Shown here: piece by piece, positions 8,422 through 15,024 of the stretch | Layout of the letters: the number at the start of each line of letters is the position of its first letter | Position numbering within the stretch: the stretch's first letter is position 1 | Source: Prevotella sp. | GTDB lineage: Bacteria; Bacteroidota; Bacteroidia; Bacteroidales; Bacteroidaceae | Length of the DNA: 64,000 bases | Direction of reading: 5' to 3' | Assembly (NCBI GenBank): GCA_017443345.1 | Contig: JAFSNR010000015.1 | Coordinates: forward strand, 1-64,000 | The notes under the pieces: generated by a model | Database searches by the model: none | Told to the model about the DNA's origin: nothing | What the model saw: the letters and a program-made list of their open reading frames with translations, nothing else | Made by a program: the position numbers and the translations under genes

Positions 8422-9390
8422 ATGCGAAAAGTAATAGGAATAGGAGAGACGATTCTCGATGTCATATTCAAGAACGACCAGCCCATAGGAGCTGTTCCTG
8501 GCGGCTCTGTGTTCAATGGACTGATATCCTTGGGGCGTGCAGGTGTGAATGCCAGTTTTATCAGTGAGACTGGCAATGACCGTATCGGACGGAAGATAAT
8601 CAAGTTCATGGAGGATAATCATGTCGATGCCAGCAACATCAATGTTTACCCTGAGGCCAAGTCGCCTGTATCGTTGGCTTTCCTGAATGATCAGAACGAT
8701 GCGGAGTACATCTTCTATAAGGATCACCCGCACGACAGGCTTGACTTTATCTTTCCTGAGATCCAGCCTGACGATATTGTGATGTATGGCTCGTTCTATG
8801 CTGTGAATCCGGTGATTCGTCCGCAGATGTTTGCATTCCTGGAACATGCTCATCGCCAGGGGGCTATCCTCTACTATGATGTGAATTTCCGTGCATCACA
8901 TGCCAACGAGGTGATGAAGGTGACTCCCAATATTCTGGAGAATCTGGAGTTTGCCGATATCGTCAGAGGCAGTAAGGAGGATTTCGAGGTGATGTATAAT
9001 AAGTCGGATGCTGATATCGTCTATCGTTCTCAGATCTCGTTCTATTGCAAGAATTTTATCTATACACAGGGGGCTGAGCCATTGGTATTGAAAAGTGTCG
9101 GAGGCCTGAGTAAGGAATATCCCGTTGCTCAGACAGAGACGGTGAGTACGATTGGCGCAGGTGATAACTTCAATGCAGGTTTCGTCTTCGGACTGGTGAA
9201 GTATGGGATTACTCGTGAGATGCTGGAGACGGGTGTGAGCGAAGAACTGTGGGACCAGGTGATTGACGAGGCCCAGCAGTTTGCAGCCAATGTTTGTAAG
9301 AGCATTAACAACAGTGTGGACCAGACATTTGCCGATGGGAAGAAGCGTGAGCTGGAGGCCTGTATGAAAGAAATGGAAGAGAATAATTAA
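8422..9390 (+). CDS. PfkB-family carbohydrate kinase (fructokinase-like)
   Basis: 322 residues of the ribokinase/PfkB fold. The N-terminal glycine-rich part 'GAVPGGSVFNGLISLGRAG' (about 28-46) fits PfkB signature 1, and 'STIGAGDNFNAGFVFG' (about 241-256) is signature 2 with the catalytic Asp in GAGD. It probably phosphorylates a sugar such as fructose with ATP in the cytosol; the exact substrate is not readable. It has its own promoter. Only 5 nt separate it from the flavodiiron gene, so the two are probably cotranscribed although they share no evident pathway. Confidence 0.85.
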   Translation: MRKVIGIGETILDVIFKNDQPIGAVPGGSVFNGLISLGRAGVNASFISETGNDRIGRKIIKFMEDNHVDASNINVYPEAKSPVSLAFLNDQNDAEYIFYKDHPHDRLDFIFPEIQPDDIVMYGSFYAVNPVIRPQMFAFLEHAHRQGAILYYDVNFRASHANEVMKVTPNILENLEFADIVRGSKEDFEVMYNKSDADIVYRSQISFYCKNFIYTQGAEPLVLKSVGGLSKEYPVAQTETVSTIGAGDNFNAGFVFGLVKYGITREMLETGVSEELWDQVIDEAQQFAANVCKSINNSVDQTFADGKKRELEACMKEMEENN

Positions 9391-9395
9391 TAATT

Positions 9396-10562
9396 ATGAA
9401 TATGATGAGTGATACCATTAAGTACATCGGTGTTGACGATCTTGACATCGATTTATTCGAGAGTCAGTATGTGGTGCCTGAGGGCATGAGTTATAATTCC
9501 TATCTCATCGACGATGAGAAGATCGCGGTGCTGGATACTGCAGACCGTCGCAAGGGCGAAGAGTGGAAGGCGAACCTGAAGGCCGCACTGGGTGAGCGCC
9601 AGCCCGACTATCTGGTGGCTCACCACATGGAGCCAGACCACTCGGCACTCATTGCCTGGATGCTGGAGACCTATCCCGGGCTGCAGCTCGTATGCAGCGC
9701 ACAGGCCGTGAAGATGCTGTCCAACTTCTTCGAGGGCTTTAACTTCGAAGGTCGTGTGATGACGGTCAAGGAGGGTGATACACTCTCATTAGGTCGTCAT
9801 GAACTAAAGTTTATCGGGGCTGCGATGATACACTGGCCAGAGGTCATCATGAGCTACGACAGTTTGGACAAAGTGCTCTTCTCTGCCGATGCATTCGGCA
9901 AATTCGGAGCATTGGTCAATGAGACTGACGATTGGGCTTGCGAGGCGCGTCGCTACTATTTCAATATCTGTGGCAAGTATGGCACGCAGGTGCAGACGGT
10001 GATGAAGAAGTTGGCTGCGCTCGACGTTCAGGCTATCTGTCCGCTGCACGGTCCTGTGCTTAAGGACGAACAGTTGGCTGATGCCATCAAGCTATACGAC
10101 ACATGGAGCAAGTACGAGCCTGAGAGCGAAGGTATTCTGATTGCTTACGCCAGCATTCACGGAGGAACGGCTGCTGCTGCTGAGCGTCTGGGTGAGATAC
10201 TGCGCGAAAAGGGTGCTCCAAAAGTGGTGGTAAGCGATCTGAGCCGCGACGACATGGCAGAGGTTATTGAGGACGCTTTCCGTTATCCTACCGTTGTGGT
10301 GGCTGCATCGAGCTACGATGCAGGCGTGTTCCCTGTGATGCACGACTTCCTCTATCACCTGCAGATCAAGAACTATCAGAAGCGTCGCTTCGGTATCATC
10401 GAGAACGGCAGCTGGATGCCTACGGCAGGTAAGGTGATGCGCTCGATGATAGAGTCGTTGAAGGACTGCGAAATCGTTGAGCCGATGGTTACCATCCGCT
10501 CTCGCATGAAGGCTGCCGATGAGGTGCTGTTGGAGCAGTTGGCCGATAGCCTGCTGTCATGA
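9396..10562 (+). CDS. FprA-type flavodiiron protein (O2/NO reductase)
   Basis: 388 residues. The N-terminal metallo-beta-lactamase-like diiron domain carries the HxExDH motif in 'HHMEPDHSAL' (about 75-84), and the next ligand segment is near 'FSADAFGKFG' (Asp of SADAFG). The C-terminal flavodoxin domain (about 248-388) begins 'GILIAYASIHGGTAAAAERL', an FMN phosphate-binding loop. Family members reduce O2 to water or NO to N2O, using electrons from rubredoxin or another flavoprotein, which protects anaerobes from oxygen. The start could also be an ATG 6 or 9 nt downstream. A flavodoxin gene lies nearby at 11204, but no rubredoxin is seen. Confidence 0.88.
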   Translation: MNMMSDTIKYIGVDDLDIDLFESQYVVPEGMSYNSYLIDDEKIAVLDTADRRKGEEWKANLKAALGERQPDYLVAHHMEPDHSALIAWMLETYPGLQLVCSAQAVKMLSNFFEGFNFEGRVMTVKEGDTLSLGRHELKFIGAAMIHWPEVIMSYDSLDKVLFSADAFGKFGALVNETDDWACEARRYYFNICGKYGTQVQTVMKKLAALDVQAICPLHGPVLKDEQLADAIKLYDTWSKYEPESEGILIAYASIHGGTAAAAERLGEILREKGAPKVVVSDLSRDDMAEVIEDAFRYPTVVVAASSYDAGVFPVMHDFLYHLQIKNYQKRRFGIIENGSWMPTAGKVMRSMIESLKDCEIVEPMVTIRSRMKAADEVLLEQLADSLLS

Positions 10563-10590
10563 GGCTGGAGAAGACAAACAAGATTTTACC

Positions 10591-11118
10591 TTATAGCAGA
10601 CGGCTGATTTCTTCGATGGAATCAGCCGTTTTGATGTATTGTCGCCAATCCCCACGGATCATACCCTTGGTTTGCAAGTCATCGAGTAAGGCTATCAGCT
10701 GATTCCAGAAGCCCTTCATGTTATAGAGGATCACGAGCTTCTGATGGTATCCGATCGTCGCTGAGGCTGCTATGGTGAAGACTTCATCCATCGTGCCGAT
10801 GCCACCAGGGAGGGCGATAAATACATCGCTCTGGTCCATCATCAGTTGCTTACGGTCCGTCAGGTTATCACACGGAATCTCCACATCGACATAATCACTG
10901 GTACGTCCCGTCTTTTCGACCATCATCGGCACCACACCAATGGTACGTCCTCCAGCCTCTTTGACAGCCTTTGCTATACACTCCATGAGCCCCTGGTTTA
11001 CACCGCCATACACGATGGAATGACCGTTTTTACCTATCCAAGTACCCAGTTCCTCCGTTATCGCGAAGAACTCAGGGTCAATCTGCTGATTTGCAGAACA
11101 AAACACACATATTTTCAT
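10591..11118 (-). CDS. LOG-family protein (nucleoside 5'-monophosphate phosphoribohydrolase-like)
   Basis: 175 residues from MKICVFCSANQQ. The family motif PGGxGTxxE is 'PGGIGTMDEVF' (about 106-116), preceded by 'GGVNQGLMECIAKAVKEAGGRTIGVVP'. LOG enzymes release ribose 5-phosphate from cytokinin or other nucleotides; in gut bacteria the physiological substrate is not settled. The upstream in-frame extension is rejected because the -7 element TAACTTTG (complement of 11127-11134) lies inside it. The ATG is only a few nucleotides from the expected transcription start, so the message is almost leaderless. It is divergent from the flavodoxin gene and shares an overlapping promoter with it. Confidence 0.85.
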   Translation of the reverse strand: MKICVFCSANQQIDPEFFAITEELGTWIGKNGHSIVYGGVNQGLMECIAKAVKEAGGRTIGVVPMMVEKTGRTSDYVDVEIPCDNLTDRKQLMMDQSDVFIALPGGIGTMDEVFTIAASATIGYHQKLVILYNMKGFWNQLIALLDDLQTKGMIRGDWRQYIKTADSIEEISRLL

Positions 11119-11121
11119 AAT

Positions 11122-11159
11122 GCTTGCAAAGTTACAAAAAAAATCGTATCTTTGCAAGC
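11122..11159. promoter_or_regulatory. Two fully overlapping divergent promoters in a 10-bp inverted repeat
   Basis: Plus promoter: TTG at 11124-11126, TATCTTTG at 11147-11154. Minus promoter: TTG (complement of 11155-11157), TAACTTTG (complement of 11127-11134). Each has a 20-bp spacer. The -33 of one abuts the -7 of the other, within the perfect inverted repeat GCTTGCAAAG (11122-11131) / CTTTGCAAGC (11150-11159). Polymerase can occupy only one direction at a time. Confidence 0.75.
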
Positions 11160-11203
11160 GAAATGCGGAAATTAGAAGTTTAAACCCCAAAATAGATTGA
11201 CTT

Positions 11204-12028
11204 ATGAAGAAATTATTATTATCACTGGCTGTGGTAACAGGTTTGACAACAGCTTGTACACAGCAGAAGGCAGTGGAGAAGACGAATCGTCTGCTGGTGC
11301 TTTACTATTCAGAGAATGGAACCACCAAGGCAGTGGCAGAAGAGTTGCAGAAACAACTGGATGCTGACATTGAGGCCATCGAGGCAGTAGAGCCTTACAG
11401 TGGTGACTTCCAGGCAACTATCGAGCGTTGTAACAAGGAGAGAGAAAGTGGACAGACACCAGCACTGAAGGCGCTCCAGTTGAATATTGCTGATTATGAC
11501 ACGATCTACCTGGGCTATCCCATCTGGTTTGGAACCTATGCTATGCCTATTGCCACCCTCGTTAAGGAACAGGATTTCGAAGGCAAGACGATCATCCCCT
11601 TCTGCACATTTGGAAGTGGTGGTCTGAACACCTCAACGGCTAATCTGGAGAAAGCCCTGCCCAAGGCCAAGATCCTGAAGGGATATGGCGTTCGTACAGC
11701 CCGCGTAGCTTCTGCTGCCAAGGAACTGAACCGTTTCCTGATTGAGAATGGTTATATGGAAGGAAGTGTAGAGTCATGGCCAGAGTATTCTGCCCAGCAG
11801 CCTGTGACAGAAGAGGAGAAGGCCATCTTCGATGCAGCTTGCTCAGACTATCAGTTCCCCCTCGGCACACCTGAGACGGTAGGCAAACGTGAGACAAGCG
11901 AGAGCACCGATTATCAGTTTACTGTGAAGGGTAAGGGCATGAATGGCGAAGAGACCACTTCAACCATTTTCGTCACCGTTGCGAAAGAAGAAGGTGCTAA
12001 GCCTGAATTCACTGAAGTTGTAAGATAA
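11204..12028 (+). CDS. Flavodoxin-fold lipoprotein
   Basis: 274 residues with a lipoprotein signal peptide (LTTAC, Cys near residue 18), so it is probably anchored in a membrane on the outer side of the cytoplasmic membrane. The flavodoxin domain has the FMN phosphate loop 'YYSENGTTKAVAEEL' (about 33-47), 'YLGYPIWFGTYAMP' and 'FCTFGSGGLNTS'. After about residue 180 there is an extra domain with 'EEKAIFDAACSDYQFPLGTPETVGKR...YQFTVKGKGMNGEETTSTIFVTV' that is not part of flavodoxin. An exported flavodoxin is unusual because FMN loading normally occurs in the cytosol. It lies 5 nt before the helicase gene. Confidence 0.8.
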   Translation: MKKLLLSLAVVTGLTTACTQQKAVEKTNRLLVLYYSENGTTKAVAEELQKQLDADIEAIEAVEPYSGDFQATIERCNKERESGQTPALKALQLNIADYDTIYLGYPIWFGTYAMPIATLVKEQDFEGKTIIPFCTFGSGGLNTSTANLEKALPKAKILKGYGVRTARVASAAKELNRFLIENGYMEGSVESWPEYSAQQPVTEEEKAIFDAACSDYQFPLGTPETVGKRETSESTDYQFTVKGKGMNGEETTSTIFVTVAKEEGAKPEFTEVVR

Positions 12029-12033
12029 AGCGA

Positions 12034-13848
12034 ATGAAGTCCTTCGAAGAATTAGGTGTTTGTGAGTCGATACGTAAGGCTATCGATGAGTTGGGCTTTG
12101 TGAATCCGATGCCTGTGCAAGAGGCTGTGATTCCCTATCTGTTGGGCAATGAGAACGATGTCATCGCTCTGGCTCAGACAGGTACAGGAAAGACAGCTGC
12201 TTTCGGCATTCCACTCCTTGAGCGCATCGACACATCTCGTCGCGAGCCTCAGGCCTTGGTGCTCTCACCAACCAGAGAACTCTGTTTGCAGATTACAGAC
12301 GACTTGCGCGACTTTGCCAAATATATGGATGGCATCCACGTGGAGGCTGTCTATGGTGGTGCAGCGATAGAGCCCCAGATGAGAGCCCTGAAAAAGGGAG
12401 TGGAGATCATCGTGGCTACACCAGGACGATTGGTCGACTTGATGCATCGTGGATATGCCCGTCTGGAGCAGGTGACGAATATCGTACTTGATGAGGCCGA
12501 CGAGATGTTGAACATGGGGTTCTCGGAGGCCATCAACGAGATTTTCGAATCGCTCTCCAAGGAGCATCACACGCTGATGTTCTCTGCCACGATGAGTAAG
12601 GAGGTGGAGCGAGTAGCCAAGCAGTATCTGCACGACTATCAGGAGATAGTGGTGGGCAGTCGCAATGAGGGCGCAGAGAACGTGAACCATATCTATTATA
12701 TGGTGAACGCCAAGGATAAGTACCTCGCCCTGAAACGTATCGTCGACTACTATCCACGCATCTTCGCTATCATCTTCTGTCGCACGAAGGTTGAGACGCA
12801 GGAGATTGCCGATAAACTCATCAAGGATGGCTATAATGCCGAGTCGTTGCATGGCGATCTGAGTCAGCAGCAGCGCGACTTGACAATGCAGAAGTTCCGC
12901 AATCACCTGACGCAACTGCTGGTGGCTACGGATGTGGCTGCACGTGGACTGGATGTGGACGATCTGACACATGTCATCAACTTCGGACTGCCTGATGATA
13001 TCGAGAACTATACGCATCGCTCAGGCCGTACTGGCCGTGCTGGCAAGAAGGGTACATCCATCTCCATCGTCCATAGTCGTGAGAAGTTCAAGATCCGTAA
13101 TATCGAGAAGGAAATCGGCAAGGAGTTTGTCAAGGCAGAGATCCCCTCAGCAGAGGAAATCTGTAAGAAACAACTCTACAAGGTGATGGACCAGATTGTG
13201 AAGACGGATGTCGACGACGAGGAGATAGCACCTTTCATGAAGGATATCAATCGTTACTTCGAATATATCGACAAAGAGGAACTGATTAAGAAGATTGTCT
13301 CACTGGAGTTTGGCAAGTTCCTGGCCTATTATGCCGAGGCACCTGAGATTGAGGAGGTAAAGCCTGATAGAAAGGAGAAGAAACCTCAGACTGACAAGCA
13401 GAAACTTCAGAATAAGGCGCAGAAGGGTTATCGTCGACTCTTTATCAATTTGGGTAAGCGCGATGGCTTTTATCCTGGTGAACTGATGCAGACGCTGAAT
13501 CGTTTTGTTGGAGGTCGTCAGGAAGTGGGACATATCGATTTGCTCGATACCATCTCGTATTTCGAGGTGCCTGAGAAGGATGCCAAGAAAGTGATGATCC
13601 AGCTTTCTGGTATCCGCTATAAAGGTCGCCAAGTGCGTTGTAATGATGCGGATGAAGGCGGAAAACCCTCTGAAAACAAATCATCCTCAAAGCCGAAGCG
13701 TTTCCAAAAGGACAATTGGCGCGACCTGATGCGCTCGAACGATGGACGCTCTCAGGGCAAGAACAAACAGCGTGGATTCAAGGACGAGGAGCCTGACTTC
13801 TCTGAAGAAGGTTGGGCGATGCGCAAACCTCGTAAGAAAAAGAAATAA
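12034..13848 (+). CDS. DEAD-box ATP-dependent RNA helicase (DeaD/CsdA type)
   Basis: 604 residues. Visible motifs in order: Q motif 'FVNPMPVQ', Walker A 'AQTGTGKT' (about 47-54), 'PTREL', 'ATPGR', DEAD in 'VLDEADEMLNMGF' (about 150-162), 'SAT', 'ATDVAARGLDVDDL' and 'HRSGRTGRAGKKG'. A DbpA-type RNA-binding domain follows ('YRRLFINLGKRDGFYPGELMQ...', about 470-545), then a basic tail ending KPRKKKK. It probably remodels structured RNA during ribosome assembly or cold adaptation. It follows the flavodoxin gene closely and is probably cotranscribed with it. Confidence 0.93.
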   Translation: MKSFEELGVCESIRKAIDELGFVNPMPVQEAVIPYLLGNENDVIALAQTGTGKTAAFGIPLLERIDTSRREPQALVLSPTRELCLQITDDLRDFAKYMDGIHVEAVYGGAAIEPQMRALKKGVEIIVATPGRLVDLMHRGYARLEQVTNIVLDEADEMLNMGFSEAINEIFESLSKEHHTLMFSATMSKEVERVAKQYLHDYQEIVVGSRNEGAENVNHIYYMVNAKDKYLALKRIVDYYPRIFAIIFCRTKVETQEIADKLIKDGYNAESLHGDLSQQQRDLTMQKFRNHLTQLLVATDVAARGLDVDDLTHVINFGLPDDIENYTHRSGRTGRAGKKGTSISIVHSREKFKIRNIEKEIGKEFVKAEIPSAEEICKKQLYKVMDQIVKTDVDDEEIAPFMKDINRYFEYIDKEELIKKIVSLEFGKFLAYYAEAPEIEEVKPDRKEKKPQTDKQKLQNKAQKGYRRLFINLGKRDGFYPGELMQTLNRFVGGRQEVGHIDLLDTISYFEVPEKDAKKVMIQLSGIRYKGRQVRCNDADEGGKPSENKSSSKPKRFQKDNWRDLMRSNDGRSQGKNKQRGFKDEEPDFSEEGWAMRKPRKKKK

Positions 13849-13861
13849 TTGCAGAAATATT

Positions 13862-13891
13862 TTGTAGTTTCAAATTATTGTTGTATATTTG
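13862..13891 (+). promoter_or_regulatory. Promoter of the DUF488/helicase cassette
   Basis: TTG at 13862-13864 and TATATTTG at 13884-13891 with a 19-bp spacer. It lies inside the longest possible ORF (from 13878), which argues for the downstream start at 13914. Confidence 0.7.
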
Positions 13892-13913
13892 CAGGCGGAA
13901 AACAATCCTTCAG

Positions 13914-14549
13914 ATGAAGAAGCTATATACTATAGGACACTCAAACCAATCACAGGAAGATTTTCTGTCGATGCTTTGTAAGCACGATATTGATTGTGTC
14001 GTTGATGTCCGTAGTGTACCTGCCAGCAAGTATTCACCTCAATTTAATCAGGAAGAATTGAAGTGGTTCTTGAAACGTAATGGTGTACAATACTTGCATT
14101 TTGGTGAAGAGTTTGGAGCACGTCGATTGGACTGCTTGAACGAAGAGGGACAGGTGGATTTTGAGAAGGCTGTAACGACTCCAAGTTTCCTCTCTGGCGT
14201 AGACCGGCTAAGGAACGGGCTTGAGAAAGGCTTTCATATCTCTTTAATGTGCTCAGAAGCCAACCCTCTGGAGTGTCATCGTTTTTCCTTGGTATCCCGT
14301 TACTTTTTTGATCAAGGAATAGATGTAAGGCATATTTTGAAGGGGGCGGAATTGGCACCTCATGCTGTTGTGGAACGAAAAATGATAGAGGAATACTTGC
14401 ATTCCAAGAAATACCATCTTTCAGAAGTCGACCAGTTGTTTGGAATTTATACAGCAGAAATGCAACGACAGGATGCTTATCGGTTGAAAAACAAAGAAAT
14501 AGGTTACAAGCCTCAGCTACAGACAGAGGAAGATTTGGCCGCATATTAA
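13914..14549 (+). CDS. DUF488 family protein (larger paralogue)
   Basis: 211 residues from MKKLYTIGHSNQ, chosen because the promoter overlaps the upstream start. Family marks: 'TIGHSN' at the N-terminus, 'DVRSVPASKYSPQF' (about 28-41), 'FGEEFGARR' and the cysteine segment 'LMCSEANPLECHRF' (C-x-E-x5-C-H-R). DUF488 proteins have no firmly established reaction; the conserved Cys/His/Arg cluster suggests an enzymatic site. It is the first gene of a three-gene unit with a second DUF488 gene (17 nt gap) and a large helicase (14 nt gap), so the three probably work together on nucleic acid. Confidence 0.82.
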   Translation: MKKLYTIGHSNQSQEDFLSMLCKHDIDCVVDVRSVPASKYSPQFNQEELKWFLKRNGVQYLHFGEEFGARRLDCLNEEGQVDFEKAVTTPSFLSGVDRLRNGLEKGFHISLMCSEANPLECHRFSLVSRYFFDQGIDVRHILKGAELAPHAVVERKMIEEYLHSKKYHLSEVDQLFGIYTAEMQRQDAYRLKNKEIGYKPQLQTEEDLAAY

Positions 14550-14566
14550 AACTTAAATCTAAAGAT

Positions 14567-15010
14567 ATGATAACATTATTTACTATTGGTTTTACGAAGA
14601 AGAGTGCAGAGCACTTTTTTACGCTTCTCAGAGACAACGGGGTGAAGTGCCTGGTTGATGTCAGAATTAGTAATAACAGCCAACTGGCTGGTTTTGCAAA
14701 AGGCAAGGATCTGGAATTCTTTGTGAAAGAGATATGCCACATTCCATATAGGCATATCACGGATTTCGCACCGACTAAGGAGCTGCTTGACCAGTGGCAC
14801 AAGGGAACTGTAAGCTGGACTCAATACGAGGAAATCTATACGTCAGCCTTGAAACAGCGGAACGTTATAAAATTGTATGGGATTAGACAATTTGACGGAG
14901 CTTGTTTCCTGTGTAGTGAAGAGACGCCTGAACAGTGTCACAGGCGATTGCTTGTAGAATATATGCAAAAACATTCAACAGAAGAAATAAAAATAGTACA
15001 TCTCATTTAA
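14567..15010 (+). CDS. DUF488 family protein (smaller paralogue)
   Basis: 147 residues, a shorter relative of the preceding gene. It keeps 'TIGFTKKSAEHFFTLL', 'LVDVRISNNSQLAGFAKG' and the cysteine segment 'FLCSEETPEQCHRRLL' near the C-terminus. The HSN of the first motif is replaced by FTK, so the two are not recent duplicates and may be different subunits or have different specificities. It sits between the larger DUF488 gene and the helicase with very short gaps. By eye the whole cassette is AT-richer than its flanks, which suggests horizontal acquisition. Confidence 0.82.
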   Translation: MITLFTIGFTKKSAEHFFTLLRDNGVKCLVDVRISNNSQLAGFAKGKDLEFFVKEICHIPYRHITDFAPTKELLDQWHKGTVSWTQYEEIYTSALKQRNVIKLYGIRQFDGACFLCSEETPEQCHRRLLVEYMQKHSTEEIKIVHLI

Positions 15011-15024
15011 CAAATTAAGAAACT

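Noticed and set aside
12265..13017. 250-residue antisense ORF over the DEAD-box gene
   Set aside because: It is a frame shadow of a strongly conserved helicase; its translation is low-complexity Leu/His/Ile text with no domain.
14044..14802. 252-residue antisense ORF across the two DUF488 genes
   Set aside because: It spans two genes with clear family motifs on the plus strand and has no recognisable content.
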